DNA of 64,000 nucleotides from positions 124,001 to 188,000 of the forward strand of contig JAKZMJ010000008.1 of assembly GCA_030491005.1 (NCBI GenBank), in the 5' to 3' direction. Origin of the DNA: Sulfurospirillum sp. Its GTDB lineage: Bacteria; Campylobacterota; Campylobacteria; Campylobacterales; Arcobacteraceae. The notes beneath the pieces are model-generated. The model made no database searches. It was not told where the DNA came from and was given only the letters and a program-made list of their open reading frames with translations. Within the stretch, counting starts at the first letter, position 1, and each line of letters opens with the position of its first letter. A program made the translations under genes and the position numbers. Shown in pieces: positions 33,752-42,512 of this stretch.

Positions 33752-36409
33752 CTAAGGATTAGAATACTTAAAATTCAAAGTACTACTATCTAAGATATGA
33801 TCGCCATATCGATTTTCAAACGCTAAAGTATTAATAGCTAAATCTGTACCATTTAATATAGGCATAGTACTTTTTAATGCATATACTTTTATCTGATAAG
33901 TATGCGTAATTCCTAAGGGATGACGTGAAGATATAGGAGGTGGCCAAGGTCCTATATATTTATTTATGGGAAAAGAAACACCTCCTCTTTGTGCTGTTCT
34001 TTGTTGTATACCATCACTATTAGCATTATCATGACTAGAACTCCAAGTTTCTGCTAAAGAAGTAATAGAAGCTGGTATATTAAATACATTCCAATGTATC
34101 CAATTTGAAGCTCTAGCTGTAGTATCATCCATAATAATAGCATAAGAATGTGTCCCACTTGATTCTGCTTTCCAAGTTAATTGTGGAGAACTATTCTTTT
34201 TAGAAATATCTATGCCAAAAAAATCATAAGCATATTTATTAGCTAAAATATCATCTTCTTTTAAACTACTACTTTTTAATGCTAAACCTATATTTAAATC
34301 TAATGTTTTAATAGTCTCATTTCCTATATCATCTGTGATTTTTAATGTAAATTTTGCACTAGAAGGTGGACTTATTGGAATACTTGTTATTTTTTTTCCT
34401 GCAATTGTTTCTGCATATTCTCCACCATTAGAGCTATTAAATGCACTATACCAATGTATACCATCTTTAGAAACTTTGACATCTGTATTCTTATATGCTC
34501 TACCACCAATATAATGTCGCCAAACATGTATCTTATCAATAGTAAATGAAGATTCTAAATCAATTGTGATTAATAAAGGACACTCACATACCGAAGTTCC
34601 AGTAATATAATTTCCATCTTGAATCGTCCCTGTGTTACTTGATGGCTCCAATAATACTTCATTTGTAAGATAATTACTAAGAATAAAGGGTTTTTTAAGT
34701 GCTATATTAGTTTCATTATTAAAAACTTTTACTTCATTTATTGCACTAGCTAAGCCTACATTAGACCCATTTTGATAAACTCTTACATATCTATATTTTT
34801 TATTTCCTAGCTTAATATTTTCTAAACTCCAAGTACCACTTGTAACAATCACATTTCCTAATACTTTTCCATCATAAGATATCTCAACATTTTTTCCATT
34901 TTCATTGCTTGCTCCTCTTATCGTAAGATTTAAAGCTTCTTGTATATAAATATTTTGATTATTAGTATGTGAAGTTATACTTAAAGTAGGTGCTTTTGTA
35001 TCAATACTTTGAGTATAAGTAATCGTAGGACTAGTTACTAAAGCATTATTTGAAATATCTAATATATTAGAAGATGAAGCTATATTAAGAGTTATCTCTC
35101 CTTGTTTCTCATCATCTGCAATAGCTAATAAAGTATATTCTTTATTACTTACTTTTGTAAATGCTCCTTTTGTAGCATTTGTTATAGCAATATAATCTTT
35201 AGTAAAATTTTTTACATCTTCTGAAAATGTAAAAGTAAAAGTAATATTCTTATTAGAATTATTTAAAGTATTAGCTTGATTATCACTTATACTTAAAGTA
35301 GGTGCTTTTGTATCAATACTTTGAGTATAAGTAATCGTAGGACTAGTTACTAAAGCATTATTTGAAATATCTAATATATCAGTTGAAGATATACTAATAG
35401 TAATATTTCCTTCTATATCATCATCTGCTGTTGCCAATAAAGTATAGGTATTTGCATTTGTTGTTTTAAATGTTCTTTTGCTAGCATTTGTAATTAAAAT
35501 ATCATTTATATCAAAGCCTGTTACATCTTCTGAGAATGTAAAAGTAAAAGTAATATTTTTATTAGAATTATTTAAAGTATTAGCTTGATTATCACTTATA
35601 CTTAAAGTAGGTGCTTTTGTATCAGGAATGCTAATATTATATACTACTTCCTTTATACTCTTAATAATATTTTTTGGTATATTTTTTTTAATTCTCTCAT
35701 CTTCTAAGGTTTCTTTTATAGCTTGTTTTTTCTTTTTTAATAAAGCATTATTTATAATTGCCTTTTCTAATTGCTTTATTTGTTCATGAACCTTTGAAGC
35801 ATCACTATTTGTAAGTTTTGCAAAAGATGCTAAAAGAAGACCATATTTACTTTCATTGTTATTTTCTTTTATTGTATCTTTACCTAATATTTTTGGAGTA
35901 GTTTTAGTTATATCAAAATCTTCTCCTATAAAAATCTTTGCTATATTTTTATTTTCTTTTTCTATATCCTCATTACTTAATTTTTCAAGTTTTTCAAGTT
36001 TTTTTACAGCTATACTTGTAAATGGTGTTATATTAACTATAAAACCTTTTTTATCACTTACTACAGATATAGCTTTTAAAATTATATCTGTGGCATCTTT
36101 TTCATCCCCATCTATTTCATCTATATATTTTCCACCATTTGAAGATATACTAACAGCTCCTGTATATGAGCCTATACTAACTTCATATCTACCCTTATCA
36201 TTAGTAGTAGTACTAGCTAATAAAACATTTGTATCAAGTCTTCGTATTTCTACTGTTGAGTTTTCAATAGGACCTTTGGCTAATAAACCACTTATTGTAT
36301 TATTACTTAAAGTATCATTGCTATGTTTTTTAGAATTTTCAGAACTACATCCTGAAAGTAATAATGAAATAAAAACACTTAGAAGCAATAAGTTTTTTTG
36401 AAATTTCAT
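33752..36409 (-). CDS. surface lipoprotein with Ig-like, discoidin-like and PEBP domains
   Basis: An 885-residue lipoprotein (lipobox LLSGC at about 18-21). A carboxypeptidase-like/SdrD-type domain (TISGLLAKGPIENSTVEIR) and a helical region to about 255 come first. Two Ig-like repeats each begin DTKAPTLSISDNQANT, at residues 263 and 366, and a third beta domain begins at 470. An F5/8 type C (discoidin)-like domain spans about 560-660 (NIALKKPF ... IHVWRHYIGG). The C-terminal PEBP/YbhB domain (about 725-885) shows SPQLTWKAE, AIIMDDTTA, WIHWNVFNIPA and HTYQIKVYALKS. It is probably an adhesive surface protein. The PEBP domain in such a setting is unusual. It is monocistronic. Confidence 0.75.
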   Translation of the reverse strand: MKFQKNLLLLSVFISLLLSGCSSENSKKHSNDTLSNNTISGLLAKGPIENSTVEIRRLDTNVLLASTTTNDKGRYEVSIGSYTGAVSISSNGGKYIDEIDGDEKDATDIILKAISVVSDKKGFIVNITPFTSIAVKKLEKLEKLSNEDIEKENKNIAKIFIGEDFDITKTTPKILGKDTIKENNNESKYGLLLASFAKLTNSDASKVHEQIKQLEKAIINNALLKKKKQAIKETLEDERIKKNIPKNIIKSIKEVVYNISIPDTKAPTLSISDNQANTLNNSNKNITFTFTFSEDVTGFDINDILITNASKRTFKTTNANTYTLLATADDDIEGNITISISSTDILDISNNALVTSPTITYTQSIDTKAPTLSISDNQANTLNNSNKNITFTFTFSEDVKNFTKDYIAITNATKGAFTKVSNKEYTLLAIADDEKQGEITLNIASSSNILDISNNALVTSPTITYTQSIDTKAPTLSITSHTNNQNIYIQEALNLTIRGASNENGKNVEISYDGKVLGNVIVTSGTWSLENIKLGNKKYRYVRVYQNGSNVGLASAINEVKVFNNETNIALKKPFILSNYLTNEVLLEPSSNTGTIQDGNYITGTSVCECPLLITIDLESSFTIDKIHVWRHYIGGRAYKNTDVKVSKDGIHWYSAFNSSNGGEYAETIAGKKITSIPISPPSSAKFTLKITDDIGNETIKTLDLNIGLALKSSSLKEDDILANKYAYDFFGIDISKKNSSPQLTWKAESSGTHSYAIIMDDTTARASNWIHWNVFNIPASITSLAETWSSSHDNANSDGIQQRTAQRGGVSFPINKYIGPWPPPISSRHPLGITHTYQIKVYALKSTMPILNGTDLAINTLAFENRYGDHILDSSTLNFKYSNP
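34991..35624 (-). repeat. Ig-like module repeats
   Basis: Segments coding for the end of one module and the start of the next (about 75 bp of the type at 34991-35067 and 35302-35378; about 95 bp at 35216-35314 and 35526-35624) are almost identical, with a period of 309-312 bp. The interior of each module has diverged. This pattern suggests recent gene conversion or unequal recombination at the module borders. Confidence 0.75.
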
Positions 36410-36477
36410 AATGTTCCTTAATTAAAATAAATTAAGCTATTATATAACAAACAAACTAAAAATAGTATTGAAATATT

Positions 36478-37440
36478 TTAAGATAATCCAAGTAAATCTC
36501 TAACCTTCTCCATTTTAACACTAGCAATTTTTCTAGCTTTTTTCTCTCCAAGTTCTAAGATTTCTTTTACTTCCTTTGGATTATTTAATAAAGCCTCTCT
36601 TTTTGCCTTAAATGGTTCAAAATATTCATTGATTTTATCGAATAACGTGAGCTTAAAATGTCCATATCCCTCGCCTTTTGTATTATATCTATCTTGTAGA
36701 TTTTCTAATTCATTCTTATTCATAAAAAGTTTACAAAGATTATAAACATTACAGTTTTCCCATTCTTTTACCTCATCTAATTGTTTAGAATCAGTTACTA
36801 TACTCATAACTTGTTTTTTGATTATTTTTTTACTTCCAAACATATCAATAGTATTAGAATATGATTTAGACATTTTCTCACCATTTGTGCCTAAAACAGT
36901 TGAAACTTCATTGTCAACTTTTGATAACGGTAAAGTAAATACCTCCCCATAAGTATTATTAAATGAATTTGCAATATCTCGTGTCATTTCAACATGTTGA
37001 ATTTGATCTTTTCCAACTGGAACAATATTTGAATCAAATAGTAAAATATCAGCTGCCATTAAAACAGGATAAGAGAATAATCCATGATTAGCACTTATGC
37101 CTTTTGCAGTTTTATCTTTATAAGAATGTGCTCGTTCAAGTAAACCCATTGAAGTATGATTTGATAAAATCCAGTATAATTCTAATACTTCTTTTACGCG
37201 ATGTTGTACCCAAAAAGTAGATTTATTGGGATCTAATCCTAAGGCTAAGAAATTCACAGCTACTTCAAAAATATTTTTTTCTAAAAGTTCTTTATTTTTA
37301 ACAGAAGTTAAAGCATGATATGATGCAATAAATGCAAATAATTCTCCATCTTCTTGTGATTGAATCATTTTCTTTATCATTCCAAAATAATTGCCTATGT
37401 GTATTATTCCTGATGGTTGTATGCCTGAAAGTATTCTCAA
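36478..37440 (-). CDS. trpS: tryptophanyl-tRNA synthetase
   Basis: A class I synthetase charging tRNA-Trp, 320 residues. The HIGH-type motif is GIQPSGIIHIGNYFG at the N-terminus and the KMSKS loop is NGEKMSKSYSN. Tryptophan-pocket segments PVLMAADILLFDSN and PVGKDQIQHVEMTRDIA are present. It lies 28 bases downstream of the TAXI protein gene in the same direction, so they may share a transcript. Confidence 0.97.
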   Translation of the reverse strand: MRILSGIQPSGIIHIGNYFGMIKKMIQSQEDGELFAFIASYHALTSVKNKELLEKNIFEVAVNFLALGLDPNKSTFWVQHRVKEVLELYWILSNHTSMGLLERAHSYKDKTAKGISANHGLFSYPVLMAADILLFDSNIVPVGKDQIQHVEMTRDIANSFNNTYGEVFTLPLSKVDNEVSTVLGTNGEKMSKSYSNTIDMFGSKKIIKKQVMSIVTDSKQLDEVKEWENCNVYNLCKLFMNKNELENLQDRYNTKGEGYGHFKLTLFDKINEYFEPFKAKREALLNNPKEVKEILELGEKKARKIASVKMEKVRDLLGLS

Positions 37441-37468
37441 AATATCATTCCTTATTAATTTGACAAAA

Positions 37469-38749
37469 TTATATCAAAACTAAACTCTTTTTTTCTATTT
37501 TACTAATTACTAATTCTATGTGCATTTGTAAATTATAATACTCACCCATATAAGACAAAGGAACTTTTATATCTAAGCAAACTTCTTCTTGTATTTTTTT
37601 TAACTTTTCTAAATTTTCTTTTAATCTTAAAGTATCGTATGTATCTATATTTATATCAATTTCATTTATCTTTTTGTACCATTTAAAAATCTTTGATCGT
37701 ATAGACCAATTATATAAAGGAAATACACCTTTAAATAAGGGAAATAATAATGTTAATAAAGGTATTAATAATATCTTTAATCTATCAATATTAGAAGCTA
37801 TCCAATAAGGAAAAATACCTTCTAGCCACGAATCACCTTTTGTTAAATATTTTTTTGCTTCTTCATTTACAATAAAGTTTGTATTTAATAAATTTGGAAA
37901 TTGATTACTTGAAGAAAAAAGTGTTCTTTTACTATGAATTTCTTTTGTTTTTTTCAAAAAAATTCTTATTAATTCATCTGGCACATTCTTAATACTAACT
38001 AATGTAGCAGTTGCTGATAAAAGGTTGATATTTTCATCTGGTAAATTCTTATACAAATCAATAGTACCCTCATAAAGTGTTAAAACATCTAAATAAGTAT
38101 ACTTTCTACTATAGGCATTTGCTCTTTTTATATTAAAAACATTGACATTTGGGTCTTCTAATAAGTCTTGTATAAGTTTTGATTTATGTGAAGCTACTAC
38201 AAACATAGCACCTATCTCACCTTTTTGTAGTTTCTCTTTTGCACTTTTTGTAGATATATTTAAAAGTTTACTATTTGTAGAATTTATTCCATTATTATTT
38301 AATATTATTTTTGATAAATGCTGTGTTCCACTGCCATCTTGTCCAATGGCGATAGTTTTTGAAAATAATTGTACGATATAATCCATTTGATATTTTTCAT
38401 TTTTGTAAAAAATCCATAAAGGTTCATAATAAATATTAGCTAAAAATTCTAAATTAGAGTCTTTAGAAAGTACCCCTTTTTGAATAAAAGCTATATCAAC
38501 TTTTTTGTTTTTTAAAAGATTTATATTTTCAACTGAACCTGCTGTATTTATAATGGTAACTTTTATACCCTCTTTTGCTAAAAGTTTTTTATATTCTAAT
38601 GCCATTGTGTGATAATTGCCATTTATAGAACCACTTGCGATTATCAATTCTTTTTTAGGAGCTGGTTGTATAAACTGTGAAGTTATATAAAACAAGATAG
38701 CAATTAAGAAAATAATTGGAAGAGATATTTTTAAAAAATTAAATTTCAT
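37469..38749 (-). CDS. TAXI-family solute-binding protein, membrane-anchored
   Basis: A 426-residue protein with an N-terminal signal anchor (LPIIFLIAILFYITSQF) and a TAXI/TRAP-type periplasmic domain. Its start is IIASGSINGNYHTMALEYK, followed by NTAGSVENINLLKNKKVDIAFIQ and AIGQDGSGTQHLSKIIL. A C-terminal membrane helix (about 320-340) precedes a cytoplasmic helical tail of about 85 residues. No TRAP permease gene is nearby, so it may be a sensor or scaffold rather than a transporter part. The tail may contact a cytoplasmic partner. Confidence 0.8.
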   Translation of the reverse strand: MKFNFLKISLPIIFLIAILFYITSQFIQPAPKKELIIASGSINGNYHTMALEYKKLLAKEGIKVTIINTAGSVENINLLKNKKVDIAFIQKGVLSKDSNLEFLANIYYEPLWIFYKNEKYQMDYIVQLFSKTIAIGQDGSGTQHLSKIILNNNGINSTNSKLLNISTKSAKEKLQKGEIGAMFVVASHKSKLIQDLLEDPNVNVFNIKRANAYSRKYTYLDVLTLYEGTIDLYKNLPDENINLLSATATLVSIKNVPDELIRIFLKKTKEIHSKRTLFSSSNQFPNLLNTNFIVNEEAKKYLTKGDSWLEGIFPYWIASNIDRLKILLIPLLTLLFPLFKGVFPLYNWSIRSKIFKWYKKINEIDINIDTYDTLRLKENLEKLKKIQEEVCLDIKVPLSYMGEYYNLQMHIELVISKIEKKSLVLI

Positions 38750-38827
38750 AGTTATCCTAAATAAGAAAGTCGTTTACTTTACTAAATTGCTACTTTAAAG
38801 ATAATAAAATCATATTTTAAATTAAGT

Positions 38828-41047
38828 TTATATATCTAACTTTAAAATTTCTCTATTACCTTTATGATTAGCTTTTGATAATACTCCTACATTTTCTAAC
38901 TGTTCTATTATACTAGCAGCTCTGTTATAGCCAATTTTTAGTTTTCTTTGAATATAAGAAATTGATGTTTTATTGTCTTTATAGATTATTTCCTTAGCAT
39001 CTTCAAATAATTCATCTAATTCACCTATATTTTCTTTATTAGATGTTGAACCTAAGGCTAAAGTTTTTTCTTTAATAAAACTCATATCATAAGAAACTTC
39101 TCTTTGTTCTTTTAAAAAATCTACGACTTTTTCAATCTCAGTTTCACTTGACCAAGGGGCATGAAGTCGTACTAGTCCTGACATACCAGGAGGAGTAAAT
39201 AGCATATCTCCTTGACCAAGTAAAGACTCAGCACCCATAGAATCTAAGATAATCTTAGAGTCAATTCTTTGTCCAACTTTATAAGATAATCTACTAGGTA
39301 AATTTGCTTTAATTAAACCAGTAACTACATCAACTGAGGGTCTTTGCGTAGCAACTATAAGATGAATTCCTGAAGCCCTTGCCATTTGTGCTAGTCTTGC
39401 TATTGAATATTCTACTTCTTTACCACTTGTCATCATCAAATCAGCTAATTCATCTATGATTATAATTATAAAAGGAAAAGTAGGCATATCTTCTTTTTTT
39501 GCTTTTTGATTATAATTGTCAATATTTTTTGTTTTTGTTTTGCTCATTAAAGCATAACGCCTCTCCATCTCAAGTACCATATTTGCTAAAGCATTTATTG
39601 CTTCACCTGCTTTTGTAATAACAGGAGTTAGTAAATGGGGAATATCGTTATACATTGAGAATTCCAACATTTTTGGATCAATCATAATAAGCTTTAAATC
39701 ATCTGGTGAATTTTTATATAATAGTGATAAAATCATTGCATTAATTCCAACAGATTTTCCAGACCCAGTTGTCCCTGCTATTAATAAATGTGGAAGTTTT
39801 TTAAGATCCGTTACAAAAGCTTGTCCAACTATATCTTTCCCTAAAATCATAGTTAAAGGTGATTTGGAATTTTTAAATATTTCACTTTCTAAAAGTTCTC
39901 TTATATAAATAGTTTGCATATCATCATTTGGTACTTCTATGCCTATTACATCTTTTCCAGGAATTGGAGCTTGTATTCTAATCGTTTGTGCTTTTAATGC
40001 CATAGCTAAATCATCTTGGAGATTTAAAATTTTGGATACTTTTACATTTGGTGCAGGTTTAAATTCAAAAGTTGTAACAACTGGTCCTGTGTATGTTCTT
40101 ACAACATCTCCATCAATTTTAAACATTGAAAGTTTTTCAAGTAAATCTTTTATTTTTTTATCAATAACACTTTCTGACATACGAGATTTTTTATTTGTTA
40201 TTGGTTTTTGGAAAAAAGAACTATTTGGTAGTTTAAAATCTTTTGGTTTTTCACTCTCCCCTAGTTCTATTTCTTCTAATAGTTTTTTATTTTCTTCTAG
40301 CTCTTCAACAATAATGCCATGAAAATGTGTATCTTTTTTATTGTTTTGTGTATCATTTGTATCTTTTATTTCTTCATTATTCTCATTATTTATTTCATTT
40401 ATATTTGCTTTTATATCATCATCATTAGTAGTTTGGATAATGATACTTGCCGTATCTCCTTGCTCTTGAACAATAACATCATTTTTATTCATATATATAT
40501 CTTCATTTTGAAGTTTTTTAGATTTTAAAGTTTTTTTAGATTTTTTATCAGTAAGTTGCTTTTCAAGAATTTGTATTTTATTTTTATTAAAATTTGTTAT
40601 AAAATTAGGTAAAGAAATTTCTATATTTATATCTTCAAACAAAATCAATATAGAAATAATAAAACCAATAAGAATAAAAATACACAAGCCTATAAATCCT
40701 ATGAACATATTCATACTAGAAACAATAAAATTACCAATTTCACCTGAGTTCATACCTGACTTTATAAGCAAAGATTGTAATATCAAAGAAGATAATACAA
40801 ATAATATAAAAGCTATTGATTTAGTAAAAAAATCTTTTTTATTAATCTTTATTTTAAAATTTAATAAAAACAATGGGTATAAAATTAGTATCAAATAAAC
40901 ATAAGAAATAAAACCAAAATATTTATGAGAAAAATTTGCAAAAACAAATCCAATTAAGCCTACATTTTCTTTAGCATTATTAAATATTGCATATTCAAAG
41001 TAAATAATTATAAATAAAACTATAAGTGATATGATTTTTTTAAATAT
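38828..41047 (-). CDS. ftsK: DNA translocase FtsK
   Basis: A septal DNA pump that clears and sorts chromosome termini. After N-terminal membrane helices and a Lys/Asn/Glu-rich linker come the alpha/beta motor with Walker A AGTTGSGKSVGIN and Walker B IIIIIDELADLMM, and the C-terminal gamma winged helix (KIGYNRAASIIEQLE) that reads KOPS/FRS. Standard starts give only TTG 40894. However, an open frame with a first membrane helix (FKKIISLIVLFIIIYF) and FGFISY extends upstream to ATA 41047, which has AAAGG 7 bases before it. I take ATA as the start (739 aa). The gene overlaps no other and follows lpxD by 10 bases. Confidence 0.88.
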   Translation of the reverse strand: MFKKIISLIVLFIIIYFEYAIFNNAKENVGLIGFVFANFSHKYFGFISYVYLILILYPLFLLNFKIKINKKDFFTKSIAFILFVLSSLILQSLLIKSGMNSGEIGNFIVSSMNMFIGFIGLCIFILIGFIISILILFEDINIEISLPNFITNFNKNKIQILEKQLTDKKSKKTLKSKKLQNEDIYMNKNDVIVQEQGDTASIIIQTTNDDDIKANINEINNENNEEIKDTNDTQNNKKDTHFHGIIVEELEENKKLLEEIELGESEKPKDFKLPNSSFFQKPITNKKSRMSESVIDKKIKDLLEKLSMFKIDGDVVRTYTGPVVTTFEFKPAPNVKVSKILNLQDDLAMALKAQTIRIQAPIPGKDVIGIEVPNDDMQTIYIRELLESEIFKNSKSPLTMILGKDIVGQAFVTDLKKLPHLLIAGTTGSGKSVGINAMILSLLYKNSPDDLKLIMIDPKMLEFSMYNDIPHLLTPVITKAGEAINALANMVLEMERRYALMSKTKTKNIDNYNQKAKKEDMPTFPFIIIIIDELADLMMTSGKEVEYSIARLAQMARASGIHLIVATQRPSVDVVTGLIKANLPSRLSYKVGQRIDSKIILDSMGAESLLGQGDMLFTPPGMSGLVRLHAPWSSETEIEKVVDFLKEQREVSYDMSFIKEKTLALGSTSNKENIGELDELFEDAKEIIYKDNKTSISYIQRKLKIGYNRAASIIEQLENVGVLSKANHKGNREILKLDI

Positions 41048-41057
41048 TTTAAAACCT

Positions 41058-42005
41058 TTATTTTTTTAACAATCGTGAAATTGTACCTTGAAGTCTAAGC
41101 CATTGCTTATGCTTCATTAAAGGAAATCCAGCCCATTGCACTTTTTCCTCTTTTATATCTTTTGTAACTCCACCTCTTGCTGATATAATAGTAAATGCAG
41201 CAATTTCAAGATGTCCAGCACTTCCACTTTGAGCGCCCATTTGAACATATTCTTTTAAAACACTTGAACCAGCTAAGCCAACTTGTCCAGTTAAAATACA
41301 ACCTTTTCCTAAAATACAATTATGTGCAATATGAACTAAATTATCAATTCTTACACCATCAGAAATAATCGTTGAATCAAACACGGCTCTATCTATTGCA
41401 CAGTTTGCACCAATTTCTACATCATTTCCTATTAGCACATTTCCATTTTGATATATTTTGATATATTTTCCATTTTTTTGTGCAAACCCAAAACCATCAC
41501 TTCCTATAATTGTACCTGCATGAATTAAACAATCATTTCCTATAATACATTCTTTATATATAACAACATTTGGCATAATAATAGTATTTGACCCAATGCT
41601 CACATTATCACCAATATATGCACCACTTAAAATAGTGCAATTATCACCAATATTGACATTAAATCCTATATTAGCATTTGGCATAATAATAGTATTTGAA
41701 CCAATTTTGGCTTTTCTACCTTGTGTTTGCACTGTTTTACTTGAAAATAATTTACTAGTTTTTGCCAAATTTACATAAGGTTCTTCACAAACTAAAGCTA
41801 TTGTATTTGTTGGAACATATACTTCATCTTCTTTTTTTACAAAAACTGCTCCAGCTTTTGTATTTTTTAAATCTTTTATATATTTTTTGTTTTCTAAAAA
41901 AGATATTTCGTTTTTATTTGCATTTTCTAAAGTATTCAAAGCTTCTATATTTAAATCTATGTCGCAACTTAAATTTGTATTTTTTAATATATCTTTTAAA
42001 AGCAA
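41058..42005 (-). CDS. lpxD: UDP-3-O-acylglucosamine N-acyltransferase
   Basis: Third step of lipid A synthesis: adds the N-linked hydroxyacyl chain. An N-terminal uridine-binding domain is followed by a left-handed beta helix of hexapeptide repeats (IGSNTIIMPNANIGFNVNIG...). The catalytic His lies in IDNLVHIAHNCILGKGC, and FPLMKHKQWLRLQGTISRL forms the C-terminal helices. Length (315 aa) is normal. It follows ilvN by 9 bases, same direction. Confidence 0.95.
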   Translation of the reverse strand: MLLKDILKNTNLSCDIDLNIEALNTLENANKNEISFLENKKYIKDLKNTKAGAVFVKKEDEVYVPTNTIALVCEEPYVNLAKTSKLFSSKTVQTQGRKAKIGSNTIIMPNANIGFNVNIGDNCTILSGAYIGDNVSIGSNTIIMPNVVIYKECIIGNDCLIHAGTIIGSDGFGFAQKNGKYIKIYQNGNVLIGNDVEIGANCAIDRAVFDSTIISDGVRIDNLVHIAHNCILGKGCILTGQVGLAGSSVLKEYVQMGAQSGSAGHLEIAAFTIISARGGVTKDIKEEKVQWAGFPLMKHKQWLRLQGTISRLLKK

Positions 42006-42014
42006 TTTTTTTCC

Positions 42015-42512
42015 TTATCTTTCTATAGCTACTATACCACTTCTTACTATTTCAAGTGGATTAAATTTACTCATAACATCAATAAAATTCTCAATTCTAG
42101 CAGCTGAATCAGTTGCTGATACTATAATAGCTGTTTTTGTTACATTTTGTATTGAGCCATTGTAAGCTCTTGCTATTACATCTATATCTGATAAATTATT
42201 ATCAATTGAGAATTTCATTAACACTGTATCTTTTTCAATAACATTTTTATGTTCATTTACTTTTAAAACTGGTACTAATTTATTTAATTGTTTTACAATT
42301 TGATCAATGACTCTTTTATCACCCGTTGTCACAATGGTCATACGAGAATATTCACTATTTGTAATAGGTGATACTGTTAATGAATCTATATTATATCCTC
42401 TAGCTGAAAATAAGCCTACAATTCTTGATAAAGCACTATCTTCATTTAATACAATAATTGATATAACTCTTCTTAAAATTGTTATATCATAATAATGGTT
42501 ATCACTATGCAT
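42015..42512 (-). CDS. ilvN: acetolactate synthase regulatory subunit
   Basis: Small subunit of acetohydroxyacid synthase (165 aa). The N-terminal ACT domain (RRVISIIVLNEDSALSRIVGLFSARGYNID) binds valine for feedback inhibition, and the C-terminal domain (IIVSATDSAARIENFIDVM) is typical of IlvH/IlvN. Its start shares one base with the ilvB stop, matching the stoichiometric pairing of the subunits. Confidence 0.95.
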   Translation of the reverse strand: MHSDNHYYDITILRRVISIIVLNEDSALSRIVGLFSARGYNIDSLTVSPITNSEYSRMTIVTTGDKRVIDQIVKQLNKLVPVLKVNEHKNVIEKDTVLMKFSIDNNLSDIDVIARAYNGSIQNVTKTAIIVSATDSAARIENFIDVMSKFNPLEIVRSGIVAIER

